NCBI GenBank assembly: GCA_041689775.1
Contig: JBDNFP010000470.1
Span: 1 to 5,815, forward strand
Origin: JBDNFP01 sp041689775
Lineage (GTDB): Bacteria > Bacteroidota > Bacteroidia > Cytophagales > Spirosomataceae
Length of the DNA stretch: 5,815 nt
Direction of reading: 5' to 3'
The translations under genes and the position numbers were made by a program. Below the pieces are notes generated by a model. It ran no database searches. It had not been told where the DNA came from and was given only the letters and a program-made list of their open reading frames with translations. Below, in pieces: positions 1 to 5,815 of the stretch. Within the stretch, counting starts at the first letter, position 1. Each line of letters starts with the position of its first letter.

Positions 1-788
1 ATGAGATCATTGTCATGGATGCGGATGGGAATGAACTTTCACTTCCTCGTACTGAGCAGATACCCAAAGATCGGTTCCGTAAAGGAGACAGCGTGAAGGC
101 AGTCATTCACCGAGTTGAAATGAATAACGGCACGCCCAAGATTTCACTATCCAGAACATCGGGAGTATTTTTGGAACGACTTTTTGAAATCGAAATTCCA
201 GAAATATATGACGGTCTTATTTCGGTACGTCGTATCGTCCGTGAGCCAGGAGATCGCGCCAAAGTTGCCGTAGAGTCTTACGATGATCGTATTGATCCAG
301 TAGGAGCCTGCGTTGGTATGAAAGGTTCACGAATTCATTCGATCGTTCGGGAGCTTGGTAACGAGAATATTGACGTTATCAACTATACCGAAAACCTTGA
401 ACTACTGATTAGCCGGGCATTAAGTCCTGCAAAGGTGAGTTCAATGCAAATAGACCGAGATGCAAAGCGAGTATCCGTGTACCTAAAGCCTGATCAGGTT
501 TCTCTTGCTATTGGTAAAGGTGGACAAAACATTAAATTGGCAGGTCGCCTCGTCGGAATGGAAATAGACGTTTTCCGTGATGTAGAGGAGTTAGCCGAAG
601 AAGATGTAGATCTATCAGAATTTACTGATGAGATAGAAGAGTGGATGATCCGGGAATTTAGAAAAATAGGACTCGATACCGCGAAAAGTGTTTTGGCTCT
701 CAGTAAAGAGGAATTGTTGCGCCGCACGGACCTTGAAGAAAATACAATCGAAGACGTATTGGATGTATTACGCAAGGAATTTGACTAG
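1..788 (+). CDS. nusA: Transcription termination/antitermination factor NusA, C-terminal part (5' end outside window)
   Basis: NusA binds RNA polymerase and nascent RNA in the cytoplasm and modulates pausing, termination and antitermination. The reading frame is open from the first base (first full codon at position 3, reading EIIV before the first Met), so the gene starts before the window and about 261 residues are visible. In order there is the end of the S1 domain (closing with KISLSRTS near 135-160), then KH1 with the hallmark DPVGACVG and GMKG loop (GMKG at 315-326), then KH2 with the GKGG loop (513-524) followed by QNIKLAGR. An acidic stretch leads to one C-terminal helical domain (IGLDTAKSVLALSKEELLRRTDLEE) ending at TAG 786-788. 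A single such domain, rather than the two acidic repeats of E. coli NusA, fits Bacteroidota. infB follows 118 bases downstream in the same direction, the common nusA-infB order. Nothing suggests damage. Identification is very secure. Confidence 0.97.
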   Translation, partial: EIIVMDADGNELSLPRTEQIPKDRFRKGDSVKAVIHRVEMNNGTPKISLSRTSGVFLERLFEIEIPEIYDGLISVRRIVREPGDRAKVAVESYDDRIDPVGACVGMKGSRIHSIVRELGNENIDVINYTENLELLISRALSPAKVSSMQIDRDAKRVSVYLKPDQVSLAIGKGGQNIKLAGRLVGMEIDVFRDVEELAEEDVDLSEFTDEIEEWMIREFRKIGLDTAKSVLALSKEELLRRTDLEENTIEDVLDVLRKEFD

Positions 789-906
789 TACCTCAGTTGT
801 TTTTTGAGGGTAATTCTTATTTTAACTGGAATTACTTGACAGCAACTGAACTTAATACCAGTATAATTAATTACCCAAAAGAAGAAATATTTGTTAATTG
901 CTTAAT
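789..906 (+). promoter_or_regulatory. AT-rich nusA-infB spacer with competing inverted repeats
   Basis: This spacer carries several short inverted repeats. CCTCA 791-795 pairs with TGAGG 805-809 (5 bp, 9-base loop). GTAATTC 810-816 pairs with GAATTAC 829-835. TCAGTTG 793-799 pairs with CAACTGA 843-849, extendable by a GU and a UA pair. The first and third pairings share bases and cannot form together. No hairpin is followed by a clean U run, so none is a convincing terminator and read-through from nusA into infB is expected. There is no Shine-Dalgarno at the usual distance before the infB ATG; the region 876-888 is merely A/G-rich. It could be an mRNA leader influencing infB expression, or simply unstructured AT-rich spacer. 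The regulatory role is inference only. Confidence 0.25.
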
Positions 907-3900
907 ATGGCAGAAGATAAAATGATGCGCCTAAGCCAAGTGGCACGAATCCTGAACGTAGGAATTTCTACGATTGTGGACCATCTGTCTGCCAACGGGT
1001 TTAAGGTGGAAACCAGTCCGAATACAAAAATCAATGCTGATCAAATCAATTCTCTGGCTAAAGAATTCAAGTCTGACACGTTACTGGGGGCGGTAAAACC
1101 GGCTGAGCCAGTTGTTGAAAAGCCAGAGGAGAAGGTAAAAAGTGATTTTGACGAGATTCTTTACTTTCGAGCCTCACCTAAATTGGAGGATAAACCGGCC
1201 GATAAACCCGTGGAATCCACATCTATATCCAGTGAAACTCGATTGCCTGGCATTAAGATCGTTGGAAAAATAGATCTTGATGGTAAAAAGCCAGTGAATG
1301 TTCCCAAAACGGAACCAAAGTCTGAGCTTACTCCGGCACCCGTTGCCAAAGCAGAGCCTGAGAAGAAAGAAATTCCTCCTGTTGTGGCCCCGGAACCAAA
1401 ACCAGAGCCTCAGGCAAAGGTGGAAATTCCTGCGGTAAAAGAGGAAAAAACGGAGCAGACCAACCCGGTGAAGGAAGAAAAAGCAAAGGAGCAAAGGCCG
1501 GTCGAAGAAAAAAGCACAAAAGAAGAAATACAACCCAAAGTAGAAAAAACAACGCCGGTGGTAGAAACCCCAGCTCTCGCTATAAAGGCTCCAGAAAAGT
1601 CACCCGAGCCGATAATTGCCAAGACCACCCAAAATGTGGAAACCCCTAAATTCATTGCACCCTCTGCCTCCCCAGTAGCCGGTAAAGACAAGACGGAACC
1701 AAAGACAAAGGAGATTAGCCTGAAAGTGGTAGTACGGCCAGTAGCCGAAGAGGAAAACTCGAATGTAATTGAAGCCAAAGGACAGCAACTACGAGGGTTG
1801 AAAGTCATTGGTAAAATAGAACTACCTTCTGAGCGAGGGAAGAAGAAAGAACCTGTTGCGTCAAGTGATGGGGCAGGAGATAAGAAACGTCGACGTAAGC
1901 GTAAGCGGATCAGAGATGGTGCTGGTGATACCAAACCAGCGGTCAGGCCAGTGGTCGGTACAGCGGCTAGACCAGTGGTCGGTACAGCGGCAGCACCAGC
2001 AACAGGAACCCCCGTTGCAAAAACCACTCCTGCTACACCAGCGAAGCCAAGTTCGACCGGAACGAGTCGGGCAAAGTCTACGCGTCGTGGTGGTCGCCGT
2101 GAAGAGGTTTCTGATAAGGAGGTTGCAGACAACATTAAGGCAACAATGGCCCGAATGGGTGGTTCTGGTCCAACTCGTCAAGGAAGAGGAGGTAGCAAAC
2201 GGAGACGCGATCGTAATGATCAAGGCGATAATAACTTCGAACAGGAAGAAACAAAAGTATTGCGCGTAACCGAATTTATTTCGGCCAACGAACTTGCTTC
2301 TTTAATGGACGTGAGCGTACAAGAGGTTATTTCCGTTTGTATGAACATGGGTATGTTCGTTTCGATTAATCAACGCATCGACGCAGAAGCAATCACTTTC
2401 ATTGCCGATGAATTTGGTTTTGAAGTTGAGTTTATCTCTGCTGAAGAAGAAATACAAAACGAAGTTGTCGAGGAAGTAGACGCTCCCGAGGACCTTGGTG
2501 AAAGAGCGCCTATTGTTACTATTATGGGTCACGTTGACCACGGTAAGACCTCTTTACTTGATTATGTACGTTCGGCAAACGTTGCCAGCGGTGAAGCAGG
2601 TGGAATTACCCAGCACATTGGGGCATACAGTGTAAAGACAAAGAGTGGTAAACAGGTAACCTTCCTTGATACCCCTGGTCACGAAGCCTTTACTGCGATG
2701 CGTGCCCGTGGTGCGAAACTCACAGACGTTGTAGTTATTGTGGTTGCGGCCGACGACAGCATAATGCCGCAGACTCGCGAGGCAATCAATCACGCCCAAG
2801 TTGCGGGGGTACCGATTGTATTTGCCTTTAGTAAAATTGATAAGCAAGGAGCTAATACTGAGAAAATCCGTGAGGAGCTTGCCAACATGAACCTACTGGT
2901 AGAGGAGTGGGGAGGTAAGTATCAGACCCAGGAAATATCTTCTAAGAGTGGACAGGGTATTGATGAGTTGCTCGAAAAGGTACTACTTGAAGCTGAACTT
3001 CTTGACTTGAAAGCTAATCCTAAGCGGAGAGCCGTTGGTACCGTGGTGGAATCGATGCTTGACAAAGGTCGTGGCTACGTAACAACCATTCTGGTTCAGA
3101 CCGGAACGTTGAAGGTTGGTGATATTATGTTGGCAGGTGCCCACCATGGTCGTGTGAAAGCTATGACAGATTATTTAGGTAATCGTCTCAAATCAGCTGG
3201 CCCTTCGAAGCCTGTACAGGTATTGGGTCTGAACGGCGCACCTCAGGCGGGTGACAAGTTTAATGTGATGGAGCAAGAGCGTGATGCACGTGAACTGGCC
3301 AATAAGCGCGAGCAGATTCTTCGTGAGCAGACTATTCGTTCACGGAAGCACATTACGCTTGAAGAAATTGGACGTCGGAAGGCTATTGGTTCATTTAAGG
3401 AACTAAACCTTATTGTGAAAGGTGACGTGGATGGATCGGTGGAAGCACTTTCTGACTCACTACTGCAACTTTCGACTTCTGAAATTCAGATTAATATTAT
3501 TCACAAGGCAGTTGGACAAATTTCAGAATCTGACGTTAACCTTGCCATTGCCTCTGATGCGATTATTGTTGGTTTCCAAGTGAGACCATCCTCTAATGCT
3601 AAGAAAATGGCAGAGCAAGAGCAGATTGAAATCAGACATTATTCAGTTATTTACAATGCCATCGAAGAGATAAAAGATGCCATGACTGGTATGTTAGCCC
3701 CAACGGTTGAAGAGATAGTAACAGGTAACATAGAGATTCGCGATATCTTTAAGATTAGTAGAATTGGTACAATTGCCGGATGTTACGTAACCGATGGATT
3801 TGTGAAACGTAATAACAAAACCCGGATTATTCGGGACGGTATTGTGATTCACACCGGGGAGATTGATTCACTGAAACGTTTCAAGGATGATGTCAATGAA

Positions 3901-4008
3901 GTGAGAACCGGATACGAATGCGGTTTAAACTTCAAAAACTTCAACGATCTTGAAGTTGGTGATATCATTGAAAGCTTCGAATTGCGTGAAGTCAAGCGTA
4001 CTCTCTAA
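907..4008 (+). CDS. infB: Translation initiation factor IF-2
   Basis: IF-2 is the GTPase that brings fMet-tRNA to the 30S ribosomal subunit and promotes 50S joining. I chose ATG 907 over the in-frame TTG at 898 because MAEDKMMRLSQVARILNVG matches the usual IF-2 N-terminus of this phylum; the protein is then 1033 aa, typical for Bacteroidota. Domains: IF2_N at about residues 5-58; a Lys/Glu/Pro-rich linker at about 59-450 with a basic cluster at 326-336; a second IF2_N-like domain at 451-515; the GTPase domain at about 536-705; beta-barrel domain II at 707-800; domain III at 833-925; and the fMet-tRNA-binding C-terminal domain at about 935-1033, with YECGL around Cys1005. GTPase motifs are G1 GHVDHGKT (541-548), G2 GGITQ with Thr568, G3 DTPGHEAF (588-595), G4 SKID (642-645) and G5 SSKSG (678-682). 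His592 of the DTPGH motif is present. The oddity is Ser642 where NKxD is canonical. The gene is intact and lies downstream of nusA; a strong terminator begins 12 bases after the TAA stop. Confidence 0.98.
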   Translation: MAEDKMMRLSQVARILNVGISTIVDHLSANGFKVETSPNTKINADQINSLAKEFKSDTLLGAVKPAEPVVEKPEEKVKSDFDEILYFRASPKLEDKPADKPVESTSISSETRLPGIKIVGKIDLDGKKPVNVPKTEPKSELTPAPVAKAEPEKKEIPPVVAPEPKPEPQAKVEIPAVKEEKTEQTNPVKEEKAKEQRPVEEKSTKEEIQPKVEKTTPVVETPALAIKAPEKSPEPIIAKTTQNVETPKFIAPSASPVAGKDKTEPKTKEISLKVVVRPVAEEENSNVIEAKGQQLRGLKVIGKIELPSERGKKKEPVASSDGAGDKKRRRKRKRIRDGAGDTKPAVRPVVGTAARPVVGTAAAPATGTPVAKTTPATPAKPSSTGTSRAKSTRRGGRREEVSDKEVADNIKATMARMGGSGPTRQGRGGSKRRRDRNDQGDNNFEQEETKVLRVTEFISANELASLMDVSVQEVISVCMNMGMFVSINQRIDAEAITFIADEFGFEVEFISAEEEIQNEVVEEVDAPEDLGERAPIVTIMGHVDHGKTSLLDYVRSANVASGEAGGITQHIGAYSVKTKSGKQVTFLDTPGHEAFTAMRARGAKLTDVVVIVVAADDSIMPQTREAINHAQVAGVPIVFAFSKIDKQGANTEKIREELANMNLLVEEWGGKYQTQEISSKSGQGIDELLEKVLLEAELLDLKANPKRRAVGTVVESMLDKGRGYVTTILVQTGTLKVGDIMLAGAHHGRVKAMTDYLGNRLKSAGPSKPVQVLGLNGAPQAGDKFNVMEQERDARELANKREQILREQTIRSRKHITLEEIGRRKAIGSFKELNLIVKGDVDGSVEALSDSLLQLSTSEIQINIIHKAVGQISESDVNLAIASDAIIVGFQVRPSSNAKKMAEQEQIEIRHYSVIYNAIEEIKDAMTGMLAPTVEEIVTGNIEIRDIFKISRIGTIAGCYVTDGFVKRNNKTRIIRDGIVIHTGEIDSLKRFKDDVNEVRTGYECGLNFKNFNDLEVGDIIESFELREVKRTL
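1945..1992 (+). repeat. In-frame tandem repeat (2 x 24 bp) in the infB linker
   Basis: Two adjacent 24-base units, 1945-1968 and 1969-1992, are identical at 22 of 24 positions. They differ only at the third base (g/a) and the last base (t/a). Both encode RPVVGTAA (IF-2 residues 347-354 and 355-362), and both differences are synonymous. The units are in frame, so copy-number change would alter the linker length by 8 residues without disrupting the GTPase core. The next codons (PATGTPVA) look like a further decayed relative. It lies in the low-complexity, presumably disordered part of IF-2, just after the basic cluster. Confidence 0.9.
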
Positions 4009-4020
4009 TCCAGAGCACTT

Positions 4021-4062
4021 ATAGCACAAAAAACCGGCTTCAAAGCCGGTTTTTTGTGCTAT
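4021..4062. terminator. Bidirectional intrinsic terminator between convergent genes
   Basis: A perfect 19-bp inverted repeat (4021-4039 with 4044-4062) encloses the 4-base loop TCAA. The core CCGGCT/AGCCGG is flanked by A6 on the left arm and T6 on the right arm, so on either strand a GC-rich stem is followed by a U tract. It begins 12 bases after the infB stop and ends 7 bases before the stop codon of the minus-strand hydrolase. It is therefore placed to end transcripts from both directions. The outer ATAGCAC/GTGCTAT pairs extend the stem beyond the usual core. Confidence 0.95.
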
Positions 4063-4069
4063 CTAGCAT

Positions 4070-4945
4070 TCAATATGCCTCCATAATTGCTTGGGCAGCT
4101 ACCTGAGAAGAAACCTCATGACCTTCCTGCGGTATAATCTTCAATGAGTTTGGTACTCTCAATAAATCCAACTTATTGGCCAGGAGTATACCCTGCTCAG
4201 TAGAAACAAGATCATCTCTTTGTCCATACACCAAAATGGTCCTGGGGGAACGGAACGAAGCCAAGTAAAAAGGGCTAGCTTTCTTGAATACTTCATTTTC
4301 TTTTACGTCATAACTTGCACCAATTAGTTTCTCGACGTTTGGCCATAACCCTTTATTTAAGAGTTCCTTAATAGTTAATTCAGTAGGCGCAGATACACCA
4401 ATTACCGACGATATAGTAGTTTCTGTTGTTAAATAAGCGTAGGTTAATGCAATGTGGCCGCCAGCGCTGAAACCCGCTAGTCTGAATTTATCTTTTCGGA
4501 TATTGTATTTGTCAGCATTCAAAATCAAATATTTAGTGACTAATTCCAGATCTTCCAATTGTAATGATAAAAGATCAGAGGTATCACCAGAGAGTCGGTA
4601 ATTCATGTTTACAATGGCTAGATTTTTCCTTTGATTTATGACCATATCCACCGTTGGTTTCAGGAATGATTTATCCCCGCTAGTCCAGCCTCCACCATGT
4701 AGTAAAATAACCACTTCCGCAGGATTACCCCTTAAAGACTGTGGTTGGTGTAAATCAATCTTTATTGGATTGGTAGTACCGATGGAGATTTCTCTTTTAT
4801 CAGAATACCCAGTTATAGGGTCATTAATAAACCCTTTATCAGGCTGTACATTATTAAATACCTGACAGTTTGAAAGAAGTAACATTGAGCCTAATAAATA
4901 GGCGAAATTGAAGCTTTTAGATAGTAAACGTTTCGATAGGTCCAT
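4070..4945 (-). CDS. Predicted lipoprotein alpha/beta hydrolase (esterase/lipase-like, BD-FAE/Aes type)
   Basis: This is a 291-aa protein with an alpha/beta-hydrolase fold, probably hydrolysing a carboxylic ester; the substrate cannot be read from the sequence. The N-terminus has basic residues (K5, R6, K10), a hydrophobic stretch (about 14-25) and a lipobox LSNC with Cys27, predicting export and lipid attachment. Asn at -1 of the lipobox is less usual than Gly, Ala or Ser, so lipidation is likely but not certain. HGGGW (83-87) is the oxyanion-hole motif, followed by NMNYRL typical of this family. GFSAGG (158-163) carries nucleophile Ser160. Asp244 in the GQRDDLV context (Asp245 is adjacent) and His276 in EGH complete the triad. 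The length is normal for the family. Start ATG (4945-4943 on the minus strand) gives a complete signal peptide; no Shine-Dalgarno is visible, as expected in Bacteroidota. The gene lies 129 bases downstream of a GMC oxidoreductase on the same strand and ends at the shared terminator. Family assignment is firm; function is unknown. Confidence 0.9.
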   Translation of the reverse strand: MDLSKRLLSKSFNFAYLLGSMLLLSNCQVFNNVQPDKGFINDPITGYSDKREISIGTTNPIKIDLHQPQSLRGNPAEVVILLHGGGWTSGDKSFLKPTVDMVINQRKNLAIVNMNYRLSGDTSDLLSLQLEDLELVTKYLILNADKYNIRKDKFRLAGFSAGGHIALTYAYLTTETTISSVIGVSAPTELTIKELLNKGLWPNVEKLIGASYDVKENEVFKKASPFYLASFRSPRTILVYGQRDDLVSTEQGILLANKLDLLRVPNSLKIIPQEGHEVSSQVAAQAIMEAY

Positions 4946-5006
4946 GATGATTGATTAATTGCTACTGAGACATACGGCCGAGCCTGTATTTCAGATTGGA
5001 TAGTAT

Positions 5007-5038
5007 CAAATTCATACCCGATGGATCAGGCTATCAAA
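5007..5038 (-). promoter_or_regulatory. Candidate Bacteroidota-type promoter for the hydrolase gene
   Basis: Read on the minus strand, TTTG (5038-5035) is followed after 20 bases by TGAATTTG (5014-5007). The Bacteroidota housekeeping consensus is TTTG near -33 and TAnnTTTG near -7 with about this spacing, so the match has a single mismatch (G for A in the second base of the -7 box). Transcription would begin near 5000, giving a leader of roughly 55 bases before the hydrolase ATG. In AT-rich spacer such matches can occur by chance, so this is a candidate only. If real, the hydrolase is transcribed independently of the upstream oxidoreductase gene. Confidence 0.35.
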
Positions 5039-5074
5039 AACTCGAATAACTGTGGAATGTGGTCTACATAAACT

Positions 5075-5815
5075 CTATAAATTGCCTTTTTTGAGTTCTG
5101 ATATAGCCTTGCTTACCGCACGTGCACTAAGTGCCATGAAGGTGATGGAGGGGTTTTGGTTTCCTACGGAGGTCATACAAGCTCCATCCGTAACGAATAC
5201 ATTTTTTACGGCATGTAATTGGTTCCAGTCGTTCAATAGGGAGGTATTGGGATCTTTACCCATGCGAACACCGCCCATCTCATGAATATCAAGCCCGGGA
5301 GCTTGATTAGTGTCGTACGCATTGATGTTTTTACATCCGGCAATTTCTAGCATCTCGGAGCCCTGAGCGAGAAAGTCATCCCGCATTCTTACGTCATTGT
5401 CATCGTACTCCACGGAAGTGATGAGTAGCGGTATGCCCCATGGATCGGTTTGGTCTTTACTTAATCTTACATGATTACTTTCTTTGGGGATTGTTTCTCC
5501 CTGCATCTGCATAAATACGTTCCATCCACCAGGGTAGGTAATGCTTTCCTTAAATTCAGCTCCGAAGCCCCGCTTTCCCAGCCCCTGCGACCAACCGCTG
5601 CGGGCAGCGCTAAATGCTACCATATAGCCGCGTTGAAAGCCCAGACTTTCCTGCTGAGTCAGGTTTCGGAATGAGGGCATAAATACCGAGGTTGGGCGTC
5701 GTCCAAAGTAGTATTGATTTTCAAAACCATCGATGGTTGCTCCAATATTGCCTTTATAATTATGGAAAGCGATGTACTTACCGAGCAAACCATTATCATT
5801 TCCCAGCCCATTTGG
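5075..5815 (-). CDS. GMC-family FAD-dependent oxidoreductase, C-terminal part (5' end outside window)
   Basis: The frame is open to the window edge (the outermost residues read PNGLGNDNG), so only the last 246 residues are present and the FAD-binding N-terminus is missing. The C-terminal segment is that of glucose-methanol-choline oxidoreductases. DIHEMGGVRMG holds the likely catalytic His (codon 5284-5282), then KDPNTSLLNDWNQLH and NVFVTDGACMTS, then NQNPSIT with the likely partner Asn (codon 5155-5153) and a closing helix, ending at TAG 5077-5075. The wording of these motifs resembles the gluconate 2-dehydrogenase alpha-subunit / pyranose-oxidase-like branch more than choline dehydrogenase. 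Such enzymes oxidise sugars, sugar acids or polyols, and in Bacteroidota they often sit beside a small gluconate-dehydrogenase subunit 3 protein, which would lie outside the window. Cellular location, true start and substrate cannot be judged. The lipoprotein hydrolase follows downstream in the same direction. Family call is secure; substrate is not. Confidence 0.92.
   Translation of the reverse strand, partial: PNGLGNDNGLLGKYIAFHNYKGNIGATIDGFENQYYFGRRPTSVFMPSFRNLTQQESLGFQRGYMVAFSAARSGWSQGLGKRGFGAEFKESITYPGGWNVFMQMQGETIPKESNHVRLSKDQTDPWGIPLLITSVEYDDNDVRMRDDFLAQGSEMLEIAGCKNINAYDTNQAPGLDIHEMGGVRMGKDPNTSLLNDWNQLHAVKNVFVTDGACMTSVGNQNPSITFMALSARAVSKAISELKKGNL

Noticed and set aside
791..820. CCTCA-TGAGG hairpin as a nusA terminator
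   Set aside because: The stem is only 5 bp and is followed by GTAATTCTTATTTT rather than a continuous U run; at best it is weak.
836..867. TTGACA (836-841) and TATAAT (862-867) as a sigma-70 promoter for infB
   Set aside because: Both boxes match the E. coli consensus exactly, but the 20-base spacing is too long for that promoter class and Bacteroidota use a different consensus. It is probably chance in AT-rich spacer, though 5'-end mapping would settle it.
898..906. TTG at 898 as the infB start
   Set aside because: It would add only MLN before a canonical MAEDKMMRLSQVA start at ATG 907; the ATG is preferred.
1330..1560. Homopolymer A runs in the infB linker as programmed frameshift sites
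   Set aside because: The runs are at most about six A with no adjacent stop-bounded alternative product or stimulatory structure; they reflect Lys/Glu codons.
1410..2135. 241-residue open frame on the minus strand opposite the infB linker, plus other minus-strand frames at 1161-1552
   Set aside because: These lie opposite the low-complexity K/E/P-rich linker, whose composition suppresses stops on the other strand. The translations are Ser/Thr/Phe/Leu-rich with no domain, and infB is clearly the coding strand.
1856..2269. 137-residue plus-strand frame inside infB
   Set aside because: It is a +1-frame shadow of the repetitive linker, rich in Gln/Arg/Val, with no start context. The IF-2 frame continues intact through it.
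5052..5674. Plus-strand frames at 5052-5285 and 5471-5674, and at 4638-4865
   Set aside because: They are short, lie antisense to the GMC oxidoreductase and the hydrolase, and have no recognisable motifs.
5786..5788. TTG at 5788 (minus strand) as the start of the GMC gene
   Set aside because: The frame remains open to the window edge and the remaining protein lacks the FAD-binding half, so the real start lies outside the window.

Overview
The window looks like a chromosomal housekeeping segment from a member of the Bacteroidota, probably the Cytophagia (inference). The evidence is the IF-2 N-terminus (MAEDKMMRLSQVARILNVG), the single short C-terminal helical domain of NusA, the absence of Shine-Dalgarno sequences before the visible starts, and a TTTG/TTTG-type promoter candidate. 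Base composition appears moderate, in the low-to-mid 40s % GC by eye, and no mobile-element signature is visible.

Plus strand, left half: the 3' part of nusA (its start lies before the window), a 118-base AT-rich spacer, then the complete infB gene encoding translation initiation factor IF-2 (1033 aa from the preferred ATG at 907). This is the widespread nusA-infB arrangement, linking transcription elongation/termination control with translation initiation. The N-terminal third of IF-2 is a long Lys/Glu/Pro-rich linker with internal repeats and an Arg/Lys cluster. The GTPase core and fMet-tRNA-binding end are well conserved, but the guanine-specificity motif reads SKID instead of NKID.

A perfect 19-bp palindromic hairpin (4021-4062) sits between the convergent infB and hydrolase stop codons. 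It should terminate transcription from both sides.

Minus strand, right half: a predicted lipoprotein of the alpha/beta-hydrolase (esterase) fold at 4070-4945. Upstream of it, in the same direction and 129 bases away, is the C-terminal part of a flavin-dependent GMC oxidoreductase of the gluconate-dehydrogenase / pyranose-oxidase-like type, cut by the window end. A Bacteroidota-type promoter candidate lies in the gap between them, so the hydrolase may be transcribed separately. A joint role of these two enzymes in carbohydrate or ester metabolism is only inference from adjacency.

No RNA gene, CRISPR array, insertion sequence or defence/mobile cassette is visible, and I do not see a convincing undescribed system. 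The points most worth a second look are the IF-2 G4 substitution, the repeated motif in the IF-2 linker, and the hydrolase/GMC neighbourhood.
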